DNA from: Trichosphaerium sp. ATCC 40318
Taxonomy: Eukaryota; Discosea; Flabellinia; Trichosidae
Reading direction: 5' to 3'
Length of the DNA stretch: 64,000 nt
Assembly: GCA_038496445.1 (NCBI GenBank)
Contig: JALMLS010000397.1
Span: 124,001-188,000 of the forward strand
Shown here: positions 34,954-48,216 of the stretch, piece by piece
How the letters are laid out: each line of letters opens with the position of its first letter
How positions within the stretch are numbered: the stretch's first letter is position 1
The notes under the pieces: model-generated
Told to the model about the DNA's origin: nothing
The model's input: only the letters and a program-made list of their open reading frames with translations
Database searches by the model: none
Translations under genes and position numbers: made by a program

Positions 34954-36673
34954 ATGCTCGCACTACGCATTGGTAGGACCCAATTAGCGCGAAATAGTGC
35001 CAAAAAACGACTTTGTCGTTATTCCTCCACGAATGATACGCCCAAAGGTAAAGGTGTATCTGCAAAAAGCAAAGCAGTCTATTCAAAAAGCAAGAGTGGA
35101 ACAGAATATGTCACACTACACCTTGATGGCTTCAGAAAGAGGAGGTTTAAAGCAAACGAACTCAAAACTGGCAGGGGAGAGAAAAACTCCAACCTCTTGG
35201 CTGCGGTTTTCCCATCCCGTAAGGAGGAGCAAGAAGGAGATGACGATTTCAAAGGAATAGACAGGATAGAGGAAGAAGAAGAACAAGAAGAACGACTCGT
35301 CGATGACGAGCCTCATGTACTAGAAGGGGAGACAGAAGTAACAGAAGATTCACTTCTAGACGAAATGGCTGCAGAACAGGATGCCGAGAATGACTACGAA
35401 CTTGATACACGCCTAGAAGATCTCCCAGAAGATACCCTGAGAGCGCTAGAGGAGTATGAATCAAAAATGACGTATAAATCACCAAACACTACAGAGATGG
35501 AACCACGCGAAAAGGCTAAAGTACATAAGGTAGAAAAGGCTTCTCAGCTTAATTTCTACCGTTTGGCGATGTACGACGATTTGCGCAAGAATGCTGATAG
35601 AATGGGTAATTACCCAATTACATCCGCGAAAGCGCGTCGAAAAGCTTGGGAGCTCCACTGCCTTGATCCAGGTACCGTCTAACTTAAAATTATACAAAAT
35701 AGCTTTAAAACGCGCTCGCTCACCTGATTGTATTCTTTTTATCGTTAAAACCGCGCTCTCGCTCTACTTTATTTTAAATACGCTTTACTAACGCTTTCCA
35801 TCAGAATACTGGACAATGAAGCGCTTATCTGCTGTATTTAAAGTGCGTGCCGATGAAATGAAGTTTTACATGTATGTCAAAGCAACTGCAATGAAAGGTA
35901 CAGCTTTTTTTCGTTTGTTTTTTTTTTGTTATTGTAGTTGAGTACCTCAACTAATTTCTTTTTTTTCTTCTTTAGCACGTAAGCTTGGTCCTCAATATGT
36001 GAATGCTGGTAAAGATGATCGTATTGAACAGCTCTTGGGTAAAGAGTTTGGTGAACTAGACTTTCCAGACACCATCATGACGCCTGGAAAAGATGACCCA
36101 CCTAAGGTGGATAATATTGCTTATTATCATTTGGATGATAATGTTCGCTCTCAACGATTAAAGCAGATGGTTTCTTCAATGTCCAAGAAGTACCGTGAAG
36201 CGCCTAAATATGCTAGACAGTTTATTCCTAAACCTCGAGCACTTGAAGCAATCTTACCTTCGAGAGCAAGAGAAAATATCTACAAAAACAAAAAATTGGC
36301 TAAATTCATCATGTGGGATATTTCGCCTTCCCGCGATTTATATAACCGAAAAGTTCTTGTCAGAGAGACTGACGGTTCTTGGAGAACAGGTGATTGGGAT
36401 GAAAGACGCTTCACACATGAAGCAAGACGCTACATGCGCTGGCGACTACGTGTACCAATCCACATTCCAGACGATGAACAAGAATCTAAAGTTCATCCTG
36501 ATGAACAAGTACCAGAAGGTTACAAGCCTAGTATGCCAAACCCTGAAAAATGGTACCCTGAAGATGCTACAAAACAGCTACAAGCCATGGGATCCAAGAA
36601 AGGACATTGGGGTCTTAAAGGCTTTAGTACTTTCAAGGAAGTTGTTGGTCAATATAAAGTCCGCTACGATTAA
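34954..36673 (+). CDS. Probable mitochondrial ribosomal small-subunit protein (mS45/Bot1-like)
   Basis: Three exons (about 34954-35671, 35805-35899, 35976-36673). The N-terminus is a basic, Ser/Arg-rich mitochondrial presequence (MLALRIGRTQLARNSAKKRL). A long acidic region follows (EEEEEQEERLVDDEP), then a helical block SAKARRKAWELHCLDPGEYW joined across intron 1 to TMKRLSAVFKVRADEMKFYM. That arrangement is reminiscent of the Bot1p/mS45 family ('WT--RLS--F-v---ev'). The C-terminal part is basic and conserved-looking (LYNRKVLVRETDGSWRTGDW). The family call rests on memory of weak motifs and is tentative. The mitochondrial location is better supported. It is divergently arranged with the ankyrin-phosphatase gene, only 85 bp between starts. 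Confidence 0.5.
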
Positions 36674-36924
36674 ATGTACAATAAAACTTGATAGCAGACG
36701 CTCTCTAATTATGGTGTCATACCTTTCTTTCTCCTTATATATATGATAAAAAAAAAGATAAGCAAATACACTATGAACGTATGGTTGTCAATAAGCAAAG
36801 TGACACTTGACATGCGAAAAAAGAAGATTTTTGTCGACTTAATTGTTTTTGTTGAAGAATTTGCTCTGAAAATGTAAGTGTCAACACCGTTTTGGTATTG
36901 GCAATACGCGAAGGGCCCTTTTGT

Positions 36925-39900
36925 ATGTTCCTCTACTCCTTAACGCTACAAAAGCCCACTGCGATAAGTGATAGTATCTTTGGCCACTTTTCACGAGGTG
37001 ATGCTAATGAAATAGTGACGAATATTGGTACAGCTGTTGGTATTCTGCGTTTAGAAGAAGGTAAAATCGTAAAAGTCGCACAGAACGATTTATTCGCCAA
37101 TGCGCATTCTATCGCGTTACTACGCCGTGAAGGTACGCCATAGGTGACTATTACACAAGTTAAAACAACTTCAGAGATGGGTGTCGATGAAATAGCCGTT
37201 GGTAGCGACTCTGGCAAGATAGTATTCCTGCGGTTTAATTCTCACCACAATGTTTTTGAAAAAACACTTGAAACGCCCTTTTTGGGTTTACCGGGCTGCA
37301 GAAGAGATGTACCAGGTACTGAAGGCGTAAAATACGTTCAAAACACTCAATAAAGGCGGTTCACTAAAAGAACCCGCCACGTTAAATATCAAGTTAACTA
37401 TTAACTAACGCTCAGGACACTACATTGCTGTCGATCCTAGAAATCAAGCCATCATGTCAGCTGCTCTAGAATCAAATCTAACAGCATTTTACATTCCTTC
37501 AATCAATCAAGCACCTGAGCCACCAGCTACACTCAACAAACCGAATACTATTATTTTTGGGCTTATTGGACTGGATGCAGGATACGAGGGGCCTATGTTT
37601 GCTACTTTAGAACTAAACGTGGATTCGCAGTCTCAAACGTCGCAAAAGAGTGTAGTATATTACAAGGTAGATCATGGACCGGTTATACGACAGATTGGTG
37701 CCTTACCAGCGCCAAGAAGTGCAAACAAAATTATACCTTACTTGGGCGGTGTTTTAATCTGCACGGAAGAAAACTTGATTGTTTTCCAGCAAAGAGATCA
37801 AGATCCTATTTCGGCTGAAATGCCAAGAAGAAGGAATAATAATGGTCCTTGTTATCTGATTGTTTCTTACTATACGTCTATCAATACCCAGTATGCCGTT
37901 ATACAGAATGAACTTGGAGATATATTCGTTGTACAGTTGGACGCGGTACGCGGAAAGACTTTTTGACATTTTTTTTTTTCGTGTTTTTTTCTGACAATTG
38001 GAAGTTTTTTTTTTTGTTGGATTTTTCCTCACGTGTGTAATTACTTTTGATGTTTGTCTTTTATACAAGTGAAAGTACTTTGGTTAGTGTATTTTTTAGT
38101 AGTGGAAAAATTTATTTTGTTGAAATTAATAATGGTTTATGTCGACCTTTCTTTTTTTTTTTGACATTCGATTTTTTCTAATTTGACTTGTCAAGTACTT
38201 CTAATTTCTCTTTTTAGGGTAGCCTTAATGTTCATTATGTTGAAACAGTTACTGTTGCTAGCACTCTTCTTGTTGTTGATGAGCAGTACCTATTTGTAGG
38301 TTCAGAATTTGGTGATGAGTACGTGTTAGCAAAGCAACTATTATTCACCCAAAACATTGTGAAAGTTCGCTGCCAGTTTTAAGTTTATCCACATTCTAAC
38401 ACTAAATTAGTGATTGGTATAAAGTTACATCGTTTGGAGACACTGGGATGTTTGTAGATACCTATACCCCAACACCTTCAGGCAAACTTCTTCAACATAT
38501 TGAAAAAATAGCAAATGTCAATCCTATCGGCGACATGAAGGTTAGTTAGATATCATGTTTATGTTGTACGTCTCAAGTGTATCCTCACTGTGTTTTGTTA
38601 GGTATTAAATGTTCTTAATGCTGTTACACCTCAAGTATATTGCTTGTGTGGCACTGGTAGTAGATCTTCTCTTCGCATGCTGTGGCATGGTATGCCTGTT
38701 CAAGAAAAGCTATCAATGAAATTACCTGATCAATTAACAACTGGTGAACCGACCGGATTGTGGACCGTAAAGCTCGATAATGCAGGTACAATCTTGATTT
38801 ATACACCTTTGCCTCTTGCACTTTGTGATCTTGATTCAAAGTAACTGGTTCTCGTTAGATCCATTTCAAAAACACATTGTAATCTCGACACCTCAAAGTG
38901 TTGCCATGATAGTAGTTGGCTCTGATGGTAATATCCATCCTGTAGCAAACAGTGGGTTGGTAAACCAAAGAACCTTTCACGTGTCAAGGTGGGGTACTGA
39001 TTCGTTAATCCAAGTACGCTTAAACTCATTGCTTCGTTGTTTAATTTTGTTTTTCAATCAAGGTTCACTTGACTGGCATTGCTATTATATTGAATGGTAT
39101 GACCGTTGATCGATGGAATGTGCCACCACCAGATAGACGAGTTACTTTAGCAGCTGCAACGCCTACTCAAGTGATAATTGCAATGAACAAAGGTAAGGCT
39201 AAATCTCCAAAGTTGCATTTACTTAACCTATGTTTTATAGGCGAGATTGTTTACTTTGAACGCTCTCCAACAACTGGGAAACTGGATGAAAAAATCAGAT
39301 ACAGATTAGGTGCCGAAATACGTGCTCTTGATATAGGTCCTCCAGACCCAACAACCCTAAAGTACGTGAGCTTAGTGAAGATTTTACTAATTACTTGTAA
39401 TAACAGGTCTCAGTATTTGACTATTGCTGACAGCAGTGATTGTGTTCGTATTTACGTTATAATGGATGGCAATATGCACGCAATGTCACAAATGGTTGTG
39501 AAGAATCCAACGAGTTCTGTATTACTAGCAAACACCGCAAAAGGACTTTCATTGATTGTTGGAATGAAAAATGGATTTTTAATTAGATCTAAAGTTGATG
39601 AAACTACTGGAAAGATTCTTAGTATGAGTACAAAGTACGTTAATTATTTATGCATAATTAGCTTCTAATATGATTTAGGTACTTGGGAAATAGAGCTGTT
39701 CATTTGTATAAGGCTTCTATAAAAGGAAAGAGTACAATTCTTGCTTTGTCTAATCGTACTTGGGTTATTACTGATTATTTTGAGAGAAACCTCATTGTAC
39801 GTTTTTTGGTTCGAAGACTACACCAAAAATTCTAGCAGTTTACTCATCAAATACTCTGAAACCTCCATGACCGGTGTGAAAATTAGTTTTGCTTTGTTGT

Positions 39901-42377
39901 GTTGTGACACGTGCAATCCGGATTTTTTTCGCTTTTTTTTTCGCTTGGTTATTATTTGCACTTACAGTTATTAGACGCCGCTATCTTATCGTGTCGCTGT
40001 TTTTGTATGTCCTTATTCTTCACAATTCTGTCGTGAAGGTATAGTAGCTATATTAACTCCAACAAGCGGTGGACAGTCTCAATTTAGGTACACCAAAGTT
40101 TGACTGTTTTTTTTTGGTTCAATTTGTTCCCAGTTTTGCTTGTTATTTGCAATTGGATTATGCTGTTAGTAACTGTTCTTATTATTATAGGATATTTCAG
40201 TGGATCCCTGATAAGTTAGAACAGACTTTCAGTCAGACGAGTGAAGTTTTATCTTATACTCCACAGGCTTTTATTGTTCACCCTTTTACGAACAATAACT
40301 TGCTTACAATTGAGAGTGATCCTGTTCCAAATAGGCGTACTGGATTAGATATACATGGTGTACGTATAAAGAACACAAAACCAACTACTATTACCAATTA
40401 CGTGCACACATTGAGGTGTCACTATTAACACTTACAATGAAACAACCATATTGTGGCTACTGTTTTAACACTTGTTTAGACTGATGTCGCGCCAAGATGG
40501 ACGTCATGTTTGCGAATGCTCCAAGTGACTAGCAATAGCAACACAACAATCACCACCGAGTCCTATCCAGCGAATGAAGCAGCGGTCAGGTAAAACTAGC
40601 CTAACCTTTGATTCTTTTTCTCGTTTACCTACTTTTGTTTTAACAACACTTGTTTTGTTATAAGCTGTACCAGGGAGGTGTTAATGTTTTTATTCTAGTC
40701 TATGCAGCTGTACATTTAAAAACCTAAAGGGAGAGACCTATGTTTGTGTTGGTACTGCTGTTAACTACGACTCTATACAAAAGGTACTTCTGTTGTTTTT
40801 TTTCGTCACTTTATTTTCATCTTCGATGTGTTTTACTAATACTCTCAAGTCCGCTGAGAAGGGATATATCTATACATACCAACTTGTGAATTCAAGGAAG
40901 AAATTCCAACTTGTTCATAGAACAACACTTAATGGTGCACCAGGTGCAATGACTTCTATTCATGGACTTTTATTGGTTGGTGTTGGAAATGTTTTGGGTG
41001 TTTATGATCACAGGAAGAATGGTTTAGTTCTTAAAGCTGATTGTAAAAGTATATCGTGGCCTATTGTATCTCTTAGTGTTTCTGCTGATGGCCCAACTGC
41101 AACAAGACAACGTATTGTTGTTGCTGACTCTTCAGAGTCTTTTCATTTCTTGGAATATAAACGACATAATAATGCTTTTACTATTCTTGCTGAAGATCAA
41201 GTACCAAGGCACGTGTGTTTGTTAATTTTCTTTATTTAATAGTACTTTAAAACGTTTAAATGCTTACGTTTTTTCTAGGTCTATTACTGCTGCTGTATTG
41301 CTTGACTGTGAAACAATTGCTGGAGGTAACTTTTTACACTTGTATTTTTTCATTGAAGTTCTTTTTTCATGTATACTTTTTTCTGCTTCACTGTACATAT
41401 TCTTTCTGGTGTTTAACTAAGCTTAAATATCCTTGGAGTTATCCTCAAAAACAAATCTCGGGTTTGCATGCAAACACGATTACAAGTGATTAATGTTGTT
41501 TTTTTTATTTGGTTTTATTTAGTGACTCAACTTGTTTTTGACAGGTGACAAGTTTGGTAATATTTTTATAATGCGATTGCCTGAAGACTTTGATGAACAG
41601 AGTAAAGGGAAGAAATTACCTTTGGAGAGTTGGAGTCTGACGTACAACAACAGAGCTTCGGCAAAGGTAAAACTACAAATATAATTTGTTAAAAGCTCTT
41701 TCTCACTTGTTTTGTATTAGCTTGAAACCCTTTGTAATTATCATGTTGGCGACTATATAACGTGCATGGTTAAATGTAATCTAGCACCAGGTACAGTTAT
41801 TTCTGAGAAAAACACTTTGAAATGAAGCACAAAGTGTGCAAACATAAGTGTTTGCTTTTTGGATCAAGTTGATGATTTTTGTGCGTTGATTACTTAGTTC
41901 ACTTTTTTAGGCACAAAAGAGATTATACTATATTCTACAATGACAGGTATCATTGGTGCACTCTTACCAATAACAGATAAAGAAAGTGTCGATTTATTTG
42001 TAAAGTTGGAGTTTTTAATGAAACAAGAATATAAACCACTTTGTGGTAAAAGTCATCATGACTTTAGATCGTCATACTCCTTGTCAAAAGTACGACTTTT
42101 TTTATCATACCATTTCTTTAAAATCTATATTTTCACATAAACCCCACGTGCTTTTTAAGCGGTGAGTGTTGCTGTGGTGGCGCTTTCTGTCGAAACCAAA
42201 AAAAACCCCCAAAATTCGATCTGACATGATTTTTAGAATGTTATTGATGGTGACTTGTGTGAGCGGTTTTATCAGCTTAGTGATGCCGGTCAAGCTGATG
42301 TTGTAAAGAAACTTAAACTTGAGAGTATTGCACTCATGTATCAAAAGATTGAAGCACTAAGAAGTTTGTGTTTGTAA
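36925..42377 (+). CDS. SF3B3: Splicing factor 3B subunit 3 (SF3b130)
   Basis: Scaffold of the SF3b complex in U2 snRNP, needed for branch-site recognition. The full-length gene has many introns and reads co-linear with the known family: MFLYSLTLQKPTAISDSIFG; EIAVGSDSGKIVFL; PGCRRDVPG; PMFATLELNVD; RRRNNNGPC; YCLCGTGSRSSLRMLWHGMP; WTVKLDNA; GEIVYFERSPTTGKL; the TPQAFIVHP block; PLCGKSHHDFRSSY; NVIDGDLCERFYQLS; C-terminus KLKLESIALMYQKIEALRSL. An apparent in-frame TAG at 37141 is removed by a 42-bp intron (37133-37174), which restores exact length agreement before VGSDSG. The gene is expected to be essential and single-copy, useful for phylogeny. Confidence 0.95.
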
Positions 42378-42753
42378 AAAAAAAAACAGAAAAAAAAAGA
42401 ATAAAAAAGTTGACCAAGTATTGACGTCTAGTTGCTCGCAAACGTTTTAATACTTATCAATTTTAGTGCTTGATAAGTTTAAAAACATAAACATAATTGA
42501 TTAAAGGCGCTGCACATAGCTAGGCTACACAATGAGTTCAAATAATTATAGCTAACACGAAACCTTAAATTCTCATCAATTATACATGTTGGCCTAGGCA
42601 CTTGCTGCAGCTCATGTAATCTGTTTATTATAGTAAATAAGTTACTAGAGAAGGTATCAAAGCTACTATTCCTAGACATTTAAATCCGTGAAAATGTGTC
42701 ACATTTTTTCATCAAAATTCCATATTTGCTTTGAAAACTTAAACCAAAGCAGC
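42378..42753. other. Spacer between SF3B3 and copy F
   Basis: It starts with A-rich 3' sequence. A minus-strand frame 42479-42679 with a true ATG (MSRNSSFDTFSSNLFTIINR) is open for 66 codons but has no recognised similarity. I do not call it a gene. Confidence 0.3.
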
Positions 42754-44523
42754 ATGGAAAACATAACAAGCACGTGCTTTGAGAATACTTGTAATGGAGG
42801 CGGTAAATGCCTCGACGAAGGAGAATGTATATGCTTTAACTCACGTTCAGGAGAATGGTACCCACAACAGGTCGTTTATTAATAAATCCGTTCCCGTAGG
42901 TGTCAATTCAAAGCAGCTGGTAATCACGTGGTTATATTGAACTATTTTTAACGTGTTTTGGTAGCTTCTACAGTGTTGGTGTTCAATATAGTTTTTGGGC
43001 TGTGTTTTGGAGCGTTGTGGATCTATACAATGTACGAAAAAGCCATATACGAGCGTAGAAGACTGTATTTGTTAATTTATTTGGTAGATACTGTATCATT
43101 CGTTTTAAAATATATAAACCACCTTATGGTTATAAGGTCATCACTGTCAAACTTCTATGGCTTCTATCTATCATTGGCAGCACGGGTAAAATAAAACAAC
43201 GCACATGTCACGTGCAGTTTTTTTTCAATGTAAAAATGACTTGAAGACGACTGTGGGGTTTATCCTTTTGTAGAATTTTGTGCCCACTGTTCGTTTTTCT
43301 GACCTGTATTTCTTGTAGATGTTTAGATATCTACACAAACTAGATAATTCACCAAGTATCTACATAGATATTACAGTTCTATTCGTTCAAGTCCTACTGT
43401 TGTTCCCCACATGTCGAAACTGCTCATTTTATAAGCGAAATGAAACGTAAGGCCATTCTGTGGGTGGGGAAAAAAAAAAAGTAGGATTTGAATAGAACTG
43501 TATACAACGTTTTCAAAACTTCCATATTTTCCCTTATTTTCAATTATCTAGATATTTCGCAACTAGATAATTCATTATCTAGATATCATCTCGTGGACAA
43601 AAAACGTGATATTTTGTTTGAGTTCTTCGTTTTTTAATAACTCTGATGTAGCCGGATTTATTTTTTCGGTGTTCGATCCCTTGAATACTAGAAACTTGTC
43701 CTGGCAGTTTGTTATGTTCATTGATGCAAATACATACGCTTGCTTGTTCGTAATCATCATTCTTCTTCTTAGACTATGGTACAAATCTAAACTCTTCCTC
43801 TGTTGAAACTGTTGTTAATGGAAGTTCAGGGCGTTGATTGAACCAAGACCAGGGACCTTCATGAAGTTCTTTGTTAGTCACCTTTCTTGGATATTAATTG
43901 GAAGTACGTAATTCTGTGAACAGAGGAGTCTGGTGTAATATTTGTTGTCAGTCTTACACTTTGTAGTACTTGTTAGCATAGAGTTTGGTTATTTTGCTCT
44001 TGTTCTCGGTTCAGGCTTTAGAGCACGATATGTTGGTGGTCTTTTATATGCTATATTCTTTGCTACAGTAGGTATTGTATCTGGTGCTAGTCTACTTTAC
44101 ATGGGGTTCAGAACAAGAAAGATTCTTCGCATAAACAAAGAAACATTCAAATCATTTCGATACAAGGTATCTTATTTTTTTCTGCTTTTTTTTTCTGTTC
44201 ACGTGCCTTACTTGGATTAGATATTTTTGCTTCTTATATCAGAAGGTGTTATATTTACTTCTGGCCTTCTTCTTCTTTTTATCATGACTGCTTTGCTTGA
44301 ATTTGTGTTTACACAGGAAATGGAAGAGCATGTGACGATTGAAGTGATATATCAAGTAATTCAGAGGGTACTTCAAACAGGATTTATTCTTGCTATCGTT
44401 TTCACAATGACACCAGTGAAAAAAACAAAGTCAAGTGGTACTGAAACAAGTACCGAAGGAACAATGAACACATTTGCAACACCAAGTATTGCTGAGAGAA
44501 CAGTGAATACAGTCGACCTGTAA
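42754..44523 (+). CDS. EGF-7TM family protein, copy F (plus strand)
   Basis: The ATG at 42754 opens the EGF-like exon (MENITSTCFENTCNGGG, then KCLDEGECICF), with a donor at 42858. Then come the small exon CQFKAAG; TM1 (VLVFNIVFGLCFGALWIYTM); VLKYINHLMV-region exon; VAGFIFSVFDPLNTRNLSW with IDANTYACLFVIIILLLRLW; a loop; LVSIEFGYFALVLG; GIVSGASLLYMGFRTRKIL; FKSFRYK; SEGVIFTSGLLLLFIMTALL; TM7 and the tail TPSIAERTVNTVDL. The tail and 3' flank match copy E. An unusually long intron (about 43190-43640) contains AT-rich repeats with ATTATCTAGATAT-type palindromes. It is separated from the main array by about 12.6 kb and inverted. Confidence 0.65.
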
Positions 44524-44729
44524 AAGCTCCTAAGCAAAAATACAGTCGATTTGTAAATATCCGCTGTGAAATTCAACAATAAAGAACTATAACACTGTAA
44601 CAAAGCAGTGCCTAATTAGAAGGTTAATGACTGTAAAGTATAATTTAAGTCTAGGTTAAGAATAAATCAAAAGAGCAACTAGCACGTTTTTAAGCGTCCT
44701 GGCACCCTAATACTAACTTGCTACTTCAC

Positions 44730-44860
44730 AGAATTTACCTTTTCAACACTTCAGTAACCAATGAAGGCATTAAAGCACTTGATGGAGGTAATGCGAAAAA
44801 CCCTTCAGTAACCGATGAAGGCATTAAAGAACTGGGGGAAAATACATTTACACCTTTGGT
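44730..44860 (+). pseudogene. Tandem LRR-unit relic
   Basis: Two imperfect copies of the unit SVT(N/D)EGIKAL lie at about 44755-44830 on the plus strand with stops around them. No start, F-box or complete repeat domain is seen. Same family as 30856-32346. The rest of 44524-45400 shows nothing supportable. Confidence 0.45.
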
Positions 44861-45399
44861 ACAGTGCTAAATGCTATTAAAGGGAATACTATAGAAGGAA
44901 TGAAAGACGTGGAATTTGGAGTACATTCAGCAAACTGTTATTGGTAAGAAGCGAACGTATGGCTGACACTCGACCCGAAAGAAGTTGTTGTCACCTAAAA
45001 AAAGACAAGCCAAAGCTTGTATAGATGTATATGGTTTGTTAATGGGACGCAAACAGAACACGTTGTGGTAATTAGAACATACACCAAGTTAAGAAAAGAT
45101 AAATTTTATTAGGTTCGTATTTACAAAGTACAAGATTTGTAATGGATTCATGGTTCTGAGCGCGTGTACAAGTCGCTGATGGACCGTGCCGATGTATTTT
45201 GCATTTTTTTGCTTGGTACTAGGTTTTGTACCTATGTATCGAACACAGACAAAATTTCAAAACCATTGAGAGCATGTAGAACTTAAAACAAGGACTGTAT
45301 TGCTCGTTGCAAAAAAGAGCCTAAAGTTAAGTGAAACAAAACGTAAGCTCATGCAAGAAAAAAAGTCGGATTTAAACGATTTGGTGTAGAATTTACCCT

Positions 45400-45627
45400 T
45401 GGAGGGTACGGCTGACCTTGAGGATACCCAGGTTGTGTACCATAAGGTTGTGGTGTAGTGTATGGTTGCATTGGTGTGCCGTAAGCAACTGGTTGCTGAG
45501 GTTGAGGTTGTGTTTGATAAACCGGAGTAGTGTTAATTTGTGGAGATACAGTGGTGTGCGTGGTAGCCTTTGTGGTTGGTAATAATATTTCCACCCATTC
45601 AATGAGCTTTTCATTACTGCAGGCCAC
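45400..45627 (-). CDS. Pro/Gln/Tyr-rich coding-like exon, unassigned
   Basis: The minus strand is open for about 75 codons: EKLIEWVEILLPTTKATTHT, then a repetitive tail QTQPQPQQPVAYGTPMQPYT and QPYGTQPGYPQGQPYPP. A CAG acceptor precedes it near 45625 and a GTAAAT donor follows PYPP near 45407. There is no start codon. It lies just 3' of the SLC33 stop codon, so it is either an alternative last exon of that gene or a separate, incomplete gene. Such PYG/PQG tails occur in the cytoplasmic ends of several membrane proteins. Confidence 0.3.
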
Positions 45628-45700
45628 TCAGATCAAGTAGAACCAAGGACCTTTGTTGTACACTGTACATTTATTTACATTGTTTTTTTTTGTAGTTGTC

Positions 45701-47956
45701 TCATGCACATACTTTGTGTTTATGATTATCTGGCATCCACCGCTTAAGCGGTAACTCTTGAAATGGTATAAGATACCACTTTAACACAAACACCTGTACT
45801 ATCCCAAACCTAGATATTGAGTTAGAGGTAAACCTCAGAAACATAAGAAAATTATAAGAAAAAACCCCGCTCTCCAGCGTATCTAAAAAACGCCTAGGCT
45901 TACATTATGCATATGATATTCACTAAATAGAATCCATCATATTCAAACTGTCTATGAATTAAATCTGCAATAAAAAGACTCATAGATCCTACCAAAGTAA
46001 GTACATCAATGATAGTAGTTTTTTTTTTTTTCAAAAAGACGACATACTTGGCCAAGCAGAGCTCATGTTATAAACAGTCCATAAAAATGTCATATATGTT
46101 CCGCTTATCGATAGATCACATATTGTTGTAAAAAAAGAACCTATACCAACCATCATCATAGTATTAAGAGTCTAAAAAAAATGCCATCAGAAAGTTAACT
46201 TGGTTAAACGTTTAACGAGGTTCAAAATTTTTTGCTTACTTGAGACAATATCCCTGCTGTGAAGACAATAATGACGTAGATATTTGTAATAGTGCTTGGA
46301 TATATTGATACAATGACCATACCAACAGGAATCAAGCACAGCCGCGCAATAAAGGCAAGGAAAAACTAAGAAACAAAATTTCAGAAAAAAAGCAAACAAC
46401 CAAACAATATTTGTTAGGACGCACTGCATGTAGAGGTTGTTTTTTGATGTATGGAGAACAATACAATGTTACTGCGATCTGTACAGGAAGATCAACTATT
46501 GCTGCTAATGCATACAGATGCCTTGGAAAGCCTTTTGCAATAAGCCTCAATGCAAGCAAATTATCAACACCAGCAAAAGGTAACCTATCCATGATTAAGG
46601 ATAACATTACTTCAACGTGATATGTACCTGCTCATTAGTAATATACATATCAACAATCGCACATCTTTTCAGTGAAGGTGGAAATAAGCAGAATAGTAAA
46701 AAACGACATTAAAAAAAGGGTGAGTAATGCCAGCGCATTCCCAAAATGTGTTAACTCACATTGGATACTTTTTAGCATAGCTATTTGTCCAATGAGTTTA
46801 TAAACGCCTTTGATAGATAATGTAGGTTCATCTAATGATAACGTTGCTCTTGGTTTCTCTGACTTGAACAAGAGACCGACATTAACTACTAGGTAAATGA
46901 AACCAATCATAGCCATGTACTAATACAAATATAAATGTATGTATTTCGATTGAAGTTAAATTCTCAGCGTAGCCTGTACGTACAGTGCTTAGAGATAATA
47001 TTGGCTTATCAACATCTGATGTTCCGAGATAATGTGTACAGAATTCTCCAGAATTGAGCGCAAGAAACACAGTGAATGATAAGAAAAATCCAATTCGGAG
47101 ACCTATAGTCTATGTTATTGTATTAGTGTCATTAAGTTTAAACCGATTACTAACTTGGCATGTTACAGCGTAAGACCTGTTCTGAGCGTTGAGTATAGAT
47201 ATTGCCCAGCCATCAACAGCGATATCTTAAAAATAAAATCATTAAAGACACGAATATTGTTTTTACAAAAATGGAGAAAACAGAGCCACGTGGCATGCCC
47301 ACACAACTACAAAATTTACTCCGTGTACCTTGTGTAGCAACGATAAGTATTAGTACAAAGAAGGTACTTATAATCAACCTACAAGGATGAAATTAAAACT
47401 AATTTACAACCAAAGTTGTGGTTTTTGCATAATAAAGAAAAAAAAAAACGTTTGTGCGCACGTGATGTTCATTGGGTCTTCAAGAGCGCTCTCAATGAAT
47501 GTGCTCATGTAAATCATTAAAAATGCTACAGAGAAACCTAAAGGTATGACCCATGATTTACGTCGGCCTTTTAGGTACACTGTTAGAAGCGCTAAACGCC
47601 ACGTAGGCTTTTTTTTACTGAAAACGTACCAAATGATTCAAAGTATACAGAATCTACTACTGGTGACCTTTTATAGTATTATTGTGGCGTATATACGCTG
47701 TTTAAGGCTTACCAGAAAAATTTCAAGCTGTAGGGATAACGCGCGAACGAGAATAAACCTAACGTATGTAGTGACGCTTTACGCTCTTGTAGGATGAATG
47801 GCATGGACATATACTGTATTCATCGTTAACACGGTTTTAATAGCGTAAACGCACGCTCAATCCTACTGCGATCCCCTGGATAGCATCTTTGACATGTCAG
47901 AGTAGAAAAATAGCGTAAACTTACACAAAAATGTCAAGAGGATCAAATCCGGCCAT
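45701..47956 (-). CDS. Acetyl-CoA transporter, SLC33A1/AT-1 family
   Basis: Multi-pass carrier that moves acetyl-CoA into the ER/Golgi lumen in animals. Joined exons follow the family order: GIAVGLSYMSMPFIL; LFSFARYPYSLKFFW; SPVVDSVYFESF; GRRKSWVIPLGFSVAFLMIY; MSTFIESALEDPMNIT; FLALNSGEFCTHYLG; IGFIYLVVNVGLLFKSEKP; LRLIAKGFPRHLYALAAIVD; GTYMTFLWTVYNMSSAWP; EYDGFYLVNIICIM; and a basic C-terminus PLKRWMPDNHKHKV. Stop at 45701. The chosen ATG at 47956 (MAGFDPLDIF) uses a donor at GTGTAAG; upstream in-frame coding-like sequence (FYLNQQWYAQIGFPM) leaves the true start open. At least ten short introns. Confidence 0.85.
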
Positions 47957-48216
47957 TGGGAAACCGATTTGAGCATACCACTGTTGGTTTAAGTAAAATT
48001 CAATGGAATTGTTGTGATAAATAACTTCTCCTTACAACTGTTTTGCAATTCAACTCTGGTCAACCCCTAAAAAGGCATGTTGGAAATGTCCGTTACAATC
48101 AATTATAGTGCACTAAAGTATGCTGGTAACACCATGCGCTAGTGATGCGCTCATGTTCGACAATCACTAAAATGATGTTTGTACAATTTACTTTATTTTC
48201 ATTACAATACTATCAC

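Noticed and set aside
37133-37174. In-frame TAG stop early in SF3B3, suggesting a pseudogene or readthrough
   Set aside because: A 42-bp GTACGC...TTCAG intron removes it and restores exact length agreement with the family before VGSDSG.
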